Source: Bacteriovoracaceae bacterium (GTDB taxonomy: Bacteria; Bdellovibrionota; UBA2394). From it: a DNA stretch of 40,931 bases. A program made the position numbers and the translations under genes. Positions 34,707 through 40,931 of this stretch are shown here, piece by piece (the first letter of the stretch is position 1; each line of letters starts with the position of its first letter). The stretch lies in NCBI GenBank assembly GCA_028287765.1, contig JAQBPA010000137.1, positions 1 to 40,931 of the forward strand. Direction: 5' to 3'. Under the pieces are notes generated by a model. It was not told where the DNA came from and ran no database searches. It saw nothing but the letters and a program-made list of their open reading frames with translations.

Positions 34707-36910
34707 AAAACTCGCGGACTCCCGATTCCAAAAGTTCTACCGACAGAAATATAGAACTGTTGATGGTCAGAGCCCGATTGGCCATAGGCTAAAAAGATCG
34801 GGCCGAGCTTTGTATCAAAGCCGGCGCCAAGTGTTCCTGCATATCTGAGATCTGAGAAATCGATATCTCGCTTTCGACTCCATACGTTTCCAGCTTCGCC
34901 CCAAAGGCCCAAAAACATCCGACTCCAAAACACGGTCGGAGGAAATGGCAATCTATATATATAACCCACTCGGCCCACGCCAAAATCCTGGCCTCTGAGT
35001 TCGTCCTCACGATACCCTGAAAGGGATCTGAAGCCTCCAAGCAGGTACTCATCGTAAAGAGGAACCTCAGTTCCTAAACTTGCTCCCCCACTCGCCGATA
35101 AAAAGACAGTATGACGATCGAGCGAATAGAAATTATGAATTTGAGCGGAAAGCTTTCGATAGCTTTGATCAGCGCCCAAATAGGTTCGCGAAGCCAAATA
35201 TTCGGATGAAAAATAAACTCCCCGACTTGGAAAATAAATACTATCGAGCTGATCAAGGCTCATTCGGCCAATAAAACTTCCCGTCTGAACCTTAAACGGA
35301 GCAACCGACGAAGCCGCAAGTTCGGATTCTGAATTTAAAAATCCGCGCCTTAGACCAAACCGAATCTCGCCAAATCTTTTGAGATCCACTCCCACATCGA
35401 CTTCGCCGGCCACAGCATCTATTTCATATTCCGCCACTCGCTTTTGATCCGCATAAAAATCTTGATACATCCGAAGTGCCGAGACCTTTGGTGCAATAAA
35501 GAAATACCCTCGGTAACCAATCGGCTGATAAAACTCGGAGTCCAGAGCTAAAGTAGATCCCATCTCAATATTCGTAATCCATTCGGCGTTCAGGCGATTG
35601 AGTCGAGTGAGTTGAATATTTATAAGCGCCGTTCCGTCACGCTTTCCTTTAATTTCACCGTCCCAAGTTACGCCAAAGTGCAGATAATTAGGCCCCCATC
35701 GTTTTTCAATGGCGCGGACTGAGAGAACATTCTTTTTATTTTCTTCAGAAAGAGCAAAATCAGTTCGTTCAAAATCTCCTAGACTATAAATTTGAGTGAG
35801 CTCGCCGTTGATTTCAGTAAGATCAAAAGGACTCCCCTCGCGCAAATGAAGTCTTTGCTCGACAGTTTCTTTATCTACCCGCTGAAATCCAGAAACACGA
35901 ACGGCATCTATTCGCTCAGGTTCGTAAGGTTTATTCTGCTCACGATGCTTTAATTTCTGAAAAGCCAAATCCGAAATTCGAAAACGATTTAAATCGCTTT
36001 CGTGTTTAAGTACTTCATCTTCGCCGGATTTAATAAGAGGTGCGATTCCAGCATAAGAAAAGGTTCCTTCGTCCCTAAGTTTAGGCAAAAGAACAAGATG
36101 CGCCAGATCTTTAGATGCCTGCGTCGTCTTTCTCATCAAAATGGTGACGAACTGATCGGACACATCCACGAAACTTGAAAGGTCATTACGCGATTGAAGC
36201 GGGGCACTGATGTCGACCGCAATCACGATATCGGCTCCCATTTTTTTTACCACATCGACCGGAAGATTATCGACAGCACCTCCGTCGAGTAAAAGTTTGC
36301 CGTCAATTTCAACCGGCGAAAAAAGCACAGGATACGCCGCACTGGCTCGAACTGAATCGGCAAGATTTCCACGATCGAGCACCGTCATCTTTCCCGATTC
36401 AGCATCGGTCGCGACCGCTCGAAAGGGAATCGGCAGATGAGAAAAATCAGGAGTGTTCGCAACTCTTAAAAAGAGAGAATCAAGAAGAAGACTAAATTTT
36501 TGTCCTTGCACCAGACCTGATGGCAAAATAAATCTTCCGCTTCGATAACCTAATTCAAAATCGAATAAATACTGCCCATGATCTACTTTTCTTCGAAAGG
36601 GAAGATCGGGTCGTGGAACTCGATCTCTAAAAATTAAATCTTCCCAGGGGGTTGTTGAAAATATATTTTCGATTTCTTTCACCGAATATCCCGAAGCATA
36701 GAGCGCACCAATCAATGCTCCGATACTCGTGCCAGCAATATAATCAACAGGTACATGAAGTTCTTCGAGCGCCTTAAGAACTCCGATATGCGCCATCCCC
36801 CTCGCGCCACCACCGCTCAATGCTAAACCGATTTTTGGTCGGCCTTCCTTTGCGTTTAGATTCAAAGAAATAAGACCTAAAAAGACGGCGAGAGAAACTT
36901 TAAAATTCAT
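34703..36910 (-). CDS. Patatin-like phospholipase with POTRA and beta-barrel (type Vd-like)
   Basis: The protein has 735 residues with a signal peptide of about 20 residues. The patatin domain occupies about 25-310. The oxyanion loop is SGGGARG (32-38), the nucleophile S62 lies in GTSIG, and the Asp of the dyad is D209 in LDGGAVDN. A POTRA-like domain follows (about 330-400, IDAVRVSGFQRVDKETVEQRL). The C-terminal ~330 residues are a 16-strand Omp85-type barrel ending in phenylalanine (GSPRVF). This order matches PlpD-type type Vd autotransporters, which display or release a phospholipase at the outer membrane. All catalytic residues are present. The GGAG before the ATG is unusually close to it. 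Confidence 0.92.
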   Translation of the reverse strand: MNFKVSLAVFLGLISLNLNAKEGRPKIGLALSGGGARGMAHIGVLKALEELHVPVDYIAGTSIGALIGALYASGYSVKEIENIFSTTPWEDLIFRDRVPRPDLPFRRKVDHGQYLFDFELGYRSGRFILPSGLVQGQKFSLLLDSLFLRVANTPDFSHLPIPFRAVATDAESGKMTVLDRGNLADSVRASAAYPVLFSPVEIDGKLLLDGGAVDNLPVDVVKKMGADIVIAVDISAPLQSRNDLSSFVDVSDQFVTILMRKTTQASKDLAHLVLLPKLRDEGTFSYAGIAPLIKSGEDEVLKHESDLNRFRISDLAFQKLKHREQNKPYEPERIDAVRVSGFQRVDKETVEQRLHLREGSPFDLTEINGELTQIYSLGDFERTDFALSEENKKNVLSVRAIEKRWGPNYLHFGVTWDGEIKGKRDGTALINIQLTRLNRLNAEWITNIEMGSTLALDSEFYQPIGYRGYFFIAPKVSALRMYQDFYADQKRVAEYEIDAVAGEVDVGVDLKRFGEIRFGLRRGFLNSESELAASSVAPFKVQTGSFIGRMSLDQLDSIYFPSRGVYFSSEYLASRTYLGADQSYRKLSAQIHNFYSLDRHTVFLSASGGASLGTEVPLYDEYLLGGFRSLSGYREDELRGQDFGVGRVGYIYRLPFPPTVFWSRMFLGLWGEAGNVWSRKRDIDFSDLRYAGTLGAGFDTKLGPIFLAYGQSGSDHQQFYISVGRTFGIGSPRVF

Positions 36911-36973
36911 CTCCTTAAATCGTGCCCAGTATAAAAGACGGCCGCAAGGACATTAAAATGAGGCTATTAGTTA

Positions 36974-36996
36974 CATTGTAATAAAATGTGACAATG
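36974..36996. promoter_or_regulatory. Inverted repeat in the patatin / 267-residue protein intergenic region
   Basis: CATTGT and ACAATG form six-base arms around an 11-base spacer. The left arm lies within the smaller palindrome TTACATTGTAA (36971-36981). It lies 64 bases upstream of the patatin ATG and could be an operator. Short arms leave chance as a real option. Confidence 0.25.
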
Positions 36997-37111
36997 AAAT
37001 GCATGGCGAAAAAATCCAGTAAATGGCGATTTAAGCCGAAATTAATAAAATCAATAACTTTGTAATGAATTGACCAGCTCTCAAACTGAGCATCACGGCG
37101 TAGAGTCAAAT

Positions 37112-37135
37112 CATACCGACAAGGACGTCGGCATG
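37112..37135 (+). other. Leader hairpin before the 267-residue protein gene
   Basis: CATACCGAC and GTCGGCATG form an eight-pair stem with one mismatch and a six-base loop (AAGGAC), 21 bases before the start codon. It has no T tract, so it may affect translation or RNA stability rather than termination. Confidence 0.4.
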
Positions 37136-37156
37136 AACATACTAACTAGGAGTGTT

Positions 37157-37960
37157 ATGAAAACAAAAACAATCATCATCAAAACAATAGTCGGACTAAT
37201 AATTACACTTACTGAAAACGGACTCAGCGCAGAAACTTCGATCGATCAAAAAGTGGCCCGCGCAGAAACACTTTTAAAACAAGCAGCGGAAGACAATCAC
37301 ACTGAACGAATGTGGAAGGGCGCCGGATGGGCAGTAACAGCTGCTGGCGGCGTTACTTTGTTAGCCACAGGTGTATCGGATATGAATAATCGCAAAAAAG
37401 ACTCATCTGGCGGCGACCAATCACTTGCTGCCGTTGGTGACGCGATTGCAATTATTCTTGGTAGCGGAATCGGAATTACTGGTGCGGTTGGCACCATTTA
37501 TCAATTTGCATGGAAAAGCGCACCCGAACGTTTTTATTTAAATTATAAAAAAGATTCTAACACTCAAATTAATAACCAGGATCGACTTAATCTCTTAGAG
37601 AGAGCGCTCAAAGAAAGTGCAGAACAACAAAAATTTGGCCGTCAGGTCTGGTCTGGAATCTATTTTGCGGGTGCTGCCGCGTCTTTGAGCGCCTTAGGCA
37701 ATCAACTTGCCAAGGGAACTCGCATTGGAGCCAGCTCAACAAACTTCTGGATGGTTTTGTCTGGTGTATCGGTCAGTCTGGGCCTTTGGAATCTTCTCGG
37801 ATCATCCTCCGCTGAAAAAGCTTACAAAACGTATCGATCAGAATTTTCGACCGAAGACGTAAAGCAATCCAAAATTAAGTTTCAGGATCTGAACGTAAGC
37901 TTCGCTCCCGACAGTCACGGAAATAATCAGACGACGGTAGGCGCTGTGTTCAAATTTTAA
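37157..37960 (+). CDS. Secreted protein with internal duplication, unknown function
   Basis: The protein has 267 residues from the ATG at 37157, which has AGGAG six bases upstream. An earlier start at 37070 would add non-signal-like residues. The signal peptide is MKTKTIIIKTIVGLIITLTENGLSA. Two similar halves follow. Each has a short helix (AETLLKQAAEDN, LLERALKESAEQQ), a glycine-rich hydrophobic pair (VTAAGGVTLLATG with IILGSGIGITGAVG; GIYFAGAAASLSALG with VLSGVSVSLGLWNLLG) and a closing RFYLNYKKDSN or KAYKTYRSEFS. It is probably a membrane-associated protein with four hydrophobic helices. No family is recognised. It heads a run of small secreted proteins. Confidence 0.75.
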   Translation: MKTKTIIIKTIVGLIITLTENGLSAETSIDQKVARAETLLKQAAEDNHTERMWKGAGWAVTAAGGVTLLATGVSDMNNRKKDSSGGDQSLAAVGDAIAIILGSGIGITGAVGTIYQFAWKSAPERFYLNYKKDSNTQINNQDRLNLLERALKESAEQQKFGRQVWSGIYFAGAAASLSALGNQLAKGTRIGASSTNFWMVLSGVSVSLGLWNLLGSSSAEKAYKTYRSEFSTEDVKQSKIKFQDLNVSFAPDSHGNNQTTVGAVFKF

Positions 37961-37986
37961 TCATTAGCAAATAAAAGGAAAAATAT

Positions 37987-38571
37987 ATGAAGACGAAAAC
38001 CATATTAGTAGCTCTCCACTTCCTAGCTCTCTCCATACAAGGGTGCGGCTTCGATTCTACGAGTGAAAACTATCCCTCAGAGGTCAGAGGACGAGATGAA
38101 AGTAGCGCGACCGTTATAAAAAACGGAACTCCGTCGACTCTCACCTGCACATCCGTTTCCGCGAGCCTCGAGCACGACGGCACAGTTAAAGACACGTCAA
38201 AGGACATCCCTCCTATTTCGTATAATGTGACCTGCGAAATTTCTCTGTTGAATGTGGACTTACAGCCGTTAAGAGATCTTCTTTTCACCGTGAAAAAGGA
38301 TCTTCGAAAAATCGACGGAACAGAAATCGAGGTGGGGAAAACCCTTTCTACCAAAGCAAAGGTAACGGGCTATCCCGACAAGTTCGATGCCACGATAAAG
38401 ATCCTTAGCTGGAATCCGCAAGGCGAATACAGGGTCATGAGTTGCAAAGGAGGAAATTATTCTACTACTCCTCTCATTCGCTATCAGATCGATTTCACGA
38501 CAACCGACGGTTCAGTCTCCATCACTCAAGAAGACTTCATTTATTACTACAACAATTGCGTGGAGCCATGA
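37987..38571 (+). CDS. Lipoprotein of unknown function
   Basis: The protein has 194 residues with a lipoprotein signal MKTKTILVALHFLALSIQGC; the lipid-modified Cys is C20. The mature protein is beta-rich with four further cysteines that may pair (CTSVS, NVTCEI, MSCKGG, NNCVEP). The ATG has AAGGAAAAA upstream and lies 26 bases after the preceding gene, so the two are probably co-transcribed. The first six residues (MKTKTI) are identical to those of the upstream protein, suggesting related leaders. No family recognised. Confidence 0.8.
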   Translation: MKTKTILVALHFLALSIQGCGFDSTSENYPSEVRGRDESSATVIKNGTPSTLTCTSVSASLEHDGTVKDTSKDIPPISYNVTCEISLLNVDLQPLRDLLFTVKKDLRKIDGTEIEVGKTLSTKAKVTGYPDKFDATIKILSWNPQGEYRVMSCKGGNYSTTPLIRYQIDFTTTDGSVSITQEDFIYYYNNCVEP

Positions 38572-38577
38572 AAAGCA

Positions 38578-38814
38578 ATGCTCACGTTTTCATTATTTAT
38601 TTTTTTTCTGAGTGGTTGCGAGTCCGCTCATTACACCAGAGACTTCGATTATTTTCGAGCAATTCGAACACTCGAATACCGTGGAACAGAAACAGGAAAC
38701 CCCACTAAAAATTACAAACAAGGAAACAAAAATGAAAAAAAAATTATTCACAAAGATATTAAATCACTCATATTTAACCATCCTCGCGCTAACCTTCACC
38801 GGATGTGGCAATGA
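38578..38814 (+). CDS. Small lipoprotein, overlapping next gene
   Basis: The protein has 78 residues with a lipoprotein signal MLTFSLFIFFLSGC (C14). The alternative ATG at 38568 (GGAG just upstream) opens a different frame that would join this one by a +1 shift at a T8 run (about 38595-38602). The joined leader, MKSNAHVFIIYFF plus LSGC, would be an even better lipoprotein signal. The reading frame overlaps the next gene by 83 bases, so its C-terminus is doubtful. It may be a decayed or phase-variable lipoprotein. Confidence 0.4.
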   Translation: MLTFSLFIFFLSGCESAHYTRDFDYFRAIRTLEYRGTETGNPTKNYKQGNKNEKKIIHKDIKSLIFNHPRANLHRMWQ

Positions 38815-39625
38815 CTCTGTAAATCCAAACGTAACGCTTACCGGCGATCCCGTGAATGAGACGGCACTCACTTCACTTGGGGACATCACTCTCACTGCAA
38901 GTGACTTCGATTCCGTGATGGCGATCAAAGACTCCGGAGCTCAAGCAGGACTTTTTTTCCTCAGTAATCCTTCGCAAGAATCTTCGACTCAAAGCTCTAT
39001 CTCTGTCGCCTATAGACTTGCCTTCGCGGGAGCACAAACAGTGATGCTCAATCCGTCAATCGTTGGGCCGAGCATCGCTCACCAAGGAACCGGATATACT
39101 GGTAAATCGAATGTAACTAAATCCACAGACAAAGTTGAAGTGGATACCGACATCAATGAAACCGGAACGAACATTCCACTTCTTGCTTCGAAGAGCCAAA
39201 CTCTCGACGGTCAAAATCACTTTCAGGCAAAAATAACTTTCGATATTAAGGATCCGCAATACCCAGATCGACTTTTTCCAAGCGTCGATTCGTATTCTGA
39301 GCAAGGCACTGCGACGGATAATTTAGGGAATACTTATGATTTTACAATCAGTGGAGAAAGCCGCTGGTCTACTTCTTCACAATCTAGTCCTCAATTTTCG
39401 ACTGCACTGAAACAATTGATCGCCTCCTTTACTGGTACCTATAATAGTACAAACTCTACTTCACCCGCGGCAAGAGACGCGTTTCTCATCATTGCCAATC
39501 ACCCAGATATGGCGGCCATCATCAAAAACTTCTATGCGGCTGGTATGATTCACGTAAACGGAACTGCCTTCAGTTTTTCAAAAGTTGAAAAACTCTATCT
39601 CGTAATGCTCACGATCGGGCCCTAA
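38732..39625 (+). CDS. Lipoprotein of unknown function
   Basis: The protein has 297 residues from the ATG at 38732 with AAGGA upstream. The signal peptide MKKKLFTKILNHSYLTILALTFTGC ends in a Cys lipobox (C25). The mature protein is Ser/Thr/Asn-rich and beta-rich with a helical C-terminus (PAARDAFLIIANHPDMAAIIKNFYAAGMIHVNG). It contains no other clear motif. Earlier starts in this frame lie within the small lipoprotein and are not signal-like. It follows the lipoproteins upstream on the same strand. Confidence 0.8.
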   Translation: MKKKLFTKILNHSYLTILALTFTGCGNDSVNPNVTLTGDPVNETALTSLGDITLTASDFDSVMAIKDSGAQAGLFFLSNPSQESSTQSSISVAYRLAFAGAQTVMLNPSIVGPSIAHQGTGYTGKSNVTKSTDKVEVDTDINETGTNIPLLASKSQTLDGQNHFQAKITFDIKDPQYPDRLFPSVDSYSEQGTATDNLGNTYDFTISGESRWSTSSQSSPQFSTALKQLIASFTGTYNSTNSTSPAARDAFLIIANHPDMAAIIKNFYAAGMIHVNGTAFSFSKVEKLYLVMLTIGP

Positions 39626-39636
39626 ACCTCGGCACA

Positions 39637-39659
39637 TATGTATTCCGATAGAATACATA
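39637..39659 (+). promoter_or_regulatory. Perfect inverted repeat upstream of sigma-54-type promoter
   Basis: TATGTATTC and GAATACATA are perfect nine-base arms around CGATA. It lies 12 bases after the stop of the upstream lipoprotein and 21 bases before the sigma-54-type element. It could be a terminator-like hairpin (no T tract) or an activator binding site. Confidence 0.5.
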
Positions 39660-39680
39660 AAATTTTGAAAATATAAAATT

Positions 39681-39697
39681 TTGGAACGGATCTTGCA
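39681..39697 (+). promoter_or_regulatory. Sigma-54 (RpoN)-type promoter
   Basis: TTGGAACGGATCTTGCA matches the -24/-12 consensus (YTGGCACG, four bases, TTGCW) in all but one defined position. The GG and GC cores are separated by the required ten bases. Transcription would start near 39708, about 60 bases before the lipoprotein ATG at 39767. This type needs an ATP-dependent enhancer-binding activator. Confidence 0.6.
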
Positions 39698-39766
39698 TCA
39701 CTTACTTACAAGAAACGAATCCAACGGCTTAAATTTCGCAAGAAAATAACAATCGAGGAAAAGAAA

Positions 39767-40156
39767 ATGAAACACATTAAATATTTAATCGGATTAACAA
39801 TACTTACCCAGCCCGCCTGTGGAACATTCGATGATTCATCCTCATCTGGCTTCATTACCGCCAACAATCAGTTGGATTATGCTTTGGTCGAAAGTAAAGC
39901 AGCGGTTTTGGCTGAGCCTTGTTCTTCGGATATTGACTGTATTTTTTTTCAATCAAATTTTAATGAATGCAGGAAGCTTACTTACTCAGTCCTTCGATCC
40001 AATCTTGAAGAAATAAAACAACTCGATCAATTGGTTCACAATGACTACATCAAGCTCGGATTAAACCAGACATGTGCAACAGATCCCATTTCCCAACTCG
40101 GAGTAGTGGTCCCGGATCCTTTCGTTGTATGCCGAGATAAGAAGTGCGACTTTTAG
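39767..40156 (+). CDS. Small cysteine-containing lipoprotein
   Basis: The protein has 129 residues. The signal MKHIKYLIGLTILTQPAC ends in a lipobox Cys (C18) with a less common PAC ending. The mature part has six more cysteines (C52, C58, C68, C104, C122, C127, approximate), with an EPCSSDIDC motif like that of short disulphide-rich exported proteins. The final CRDKKCDF is similar. The ATG has an AGGAAAAG site upstream. It stands behind a sigma-54-type promoter, so it is probably expressed under a specific condition and separately from the upstream lipoproteins. No family recognised. Confidence 0.8.
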   Translation: MKHIKYLIGLTILTQPACGTFDDSSSSGFITANNQLDYALVESKAAVLAEPCSSDIDCIFFQSNFNECRKLTYSVLRSNLEEIKQLDQLVHNDYIKLGLNQTCATDPISQLGVVVPDPFVVCRDKKCDF

Positions 40157-40173
40157 CAATAGCCCTTGTCCCA

Positions 40174-40842
40174 TTAATCTCGAATTTTAAAATAAGCTTT
40201 CAACATCGACTCCATCGTTGGCTTTTGCGCAACATACGAAGCCATCCCAAACTTGCGAAGCTCTCTCGCCGTCGTCGGGCCGATTGCCACCCACTTCACT
40301 TCGAGTCCTTTGAGCTCGCGGATCGAAAACGATTTTCGAAGCGATGAAAAAATAGAGGGGCTTGTGACGAAGAAAACGTCCATTCGAGCGTTTCTAAGGG
40401 CTCCTAGAACTTTCGCACGAATATTGAGAACCTTCGTTTCATAACTATGGCAGACCGAAACTTTAAATCCCTTCGCTCTCAATTTTTGGACAACGGTCGT
40501 ATCGCCCAGGCTTGAACGCGGAAAAAAAATAGAACCTCGTTCGGCTTTCGAGAAAAACTTGAGGACACCATCCGAATTGGACTCATTAAGCACTGAAATC
40601 TTTCCAACTTTTCCCAGCGATGCGGCCGTTGCCTCTCCGACAGCTACCCATCTTTTGGTCTTTGGGCGCCTTCTACTCTCTCGAAGAGCATTGGCACTCG
40701 TCACCAGTACGTAATCGAAGATCTTTTTTGGAATTCGAAACTTCTTCGGCTGGATTTTGATCGCTGGAATGACGAAAACCTTGTGAGACTTAAATGCCCT
40801 TTTATCCGCTGACGACAATTCTCTAAAAACTAAGATATTCAA
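40174..40842 (-). CDS. hemD: Uroporphyrinogen-III synthase
   Basis: HemD (222 residues) closes and inverts ring D of hydroxymethylbilane to form uroporphyrinogen III for haem and corrin. The family is divergent, but the two-lobe pattern is present: DYVLVTSANALRE and WVAVGEATA in one lobe; DVFFVTSPSIFSSL, VKWVAIGPTTARELRKFG and a C-terminal MLKAYF helix in the other. The start is a TTG at 40842 that overlaps the hemC stop (TTGA), implying translational coupling. That gene order, hemC then hemD, supports the call. Confidence 0.9.
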   Translation of the reverse strand: MNILVFRELSSADKRAFKSHKVFVIPAIKIQPKKFRIPKKIFDYVLVTSANALRESRRRPKTKRWVAVGEATAASLGKVGKISVLNESNSDGVLKFFSKAERGSIFFPRSSLGDTTVVQKLRAKGFKVSVCHSYETKVLNIRAKVLGALRNARMDVFFVTSPSIFSSLRKSFSIRELKGLEVKWVAIGPTTARELRKFGMASYVAQKPTMESMLKAYFKIRD

Positions 40843-40931
40843 AGAGCGTCCAAAATCTTTTTGGCTCCCTGAACGAGAAATCTCTGTGCAAGACCTTCTC
40901 CGAGTTGTTGCGCGTAGCCGATCGGAGCGAT
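40839..40931 (-). CDS. hemC: Porphobilinogen deaminase (hydroxymethylbilane synthase), C-terminal fragment
   Basis: Only the last 30 codons lie in the window; the gene continues beyond it. The sequence IAPIGYAQQLGEGLAQRF followed by LVQGAKKILDAL matches the usual HemC C-terminal helix ending GA..IL. It overlaps the hemD TTG start by four bases, as expected for a hemCD operon. Confidence 0.8.
   Translation of the reverse strand: MAPIGYAQQLGEGLAQRFLVQGAKKILDAL

Noticed and set aside
36915-37109. 64-codon open frame on the minus strand directly before the patatin gene.
   Set aside because: It is A/T-rich intergenic DNA with inverted repeats, no ribosome binding site and no protein-like pattern.
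1-40931. tRNA, rRNA, CRISPR array, insertion sequence with transposase or phage genes.
   Set aside because: No cloverleaf, repeat-spacer pattern, transposase motif or phage structural gene was seen on either strand.

Overview
The window is about 41 kb of a moderately AT-rich, densely packed bacterial chromosome. Most of it is housekeeping and envelope genes; there is no phage, plasmid, CRISPR or tRNA signal. Lipoproteins, an outer-membrane patatin, signal peptides and a quinone-linked Etf system indicate a Gram-negative, respiring cell. The mix of EtfAB plus a membrane Etf:quinone oxidoreductase, cyclic-nucleotide and PilZ proteins, many TTG/GTG starts and the general protein style suggests Bdellovibrionota or a related deltaproteobacterial lineage. 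That placement is inference; no 16S or other marker is present.

Layout. Positions 1-948 (+) hold a LamG-domain protein whose upstream coding-like sequence is cut by a stop codon. Positions 1001-6620 (-) are a fatty-acid oxidation electron-transfer operon, transcribed etfB, etfA, Etf:quinone oxidoreductase, acyl-CoA ligase, with a candidate promoter near 6668-6703. Positions 6733-18181 (-) carry a DUF255 protein, a TIGR03546/TIGR03545 pair, a short copper-amine-oxidase-like secreted protein, a CHASE3-like histidine kinase and a very large secreted protein. Positions 18367-22503 (+) carry an RsmB/NSUN-like protein that lacks both catalytic cysteines and two unrecognised proteins. Positions 22522-25220 (-) are a compact operon (zinc-ribbon mini-protein, double cyclic-nucleotide-binding protein, fabI, GNAT). 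gpsA, two helical proteins and an RlmD/TrmA-type methyltransferase follow to 28499.

The accessory-looking part is 28505-30926. A secreted DUF1566-like protein lies beside an HNH endonuclease gene whose normal stop codon appears to be lost. A second, inverted and internally deleted copy of the endonuclease 3' end lies at about 30634-30774. Both copies carry a long hairpin across the ancestral stop codon. This looks like a dispersed HNH-linked repeat with a miniature derivative and is the best candidate here for something undescribed.

Positions 30927-36910 carry a membrane-anchored PilZ protein overlapping queG, a secreted protein, queF, a winged-helix-like protein and a patatin/beta-barrel (type Vd-like) protein. 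Positions 37157-40156 (+) are a run of small secreted proteins and lipoproteins, one behind a good sigma-54-type promoter and one with a T8 tract in its signal sequence. The window ends in hemD and the 3' end of hemC.

Functional themes: fatty-acid oxidation feeding quinone (Etf, oxidoreductase, ligase) and lipid synthesis (FabI, GpsA); queuosine synthesis (QueF, QueG); haem synthesis (HemC, HemD); and signalling and envelope proteins. All product names come from reading motifs and remembered family features; no database search was run.
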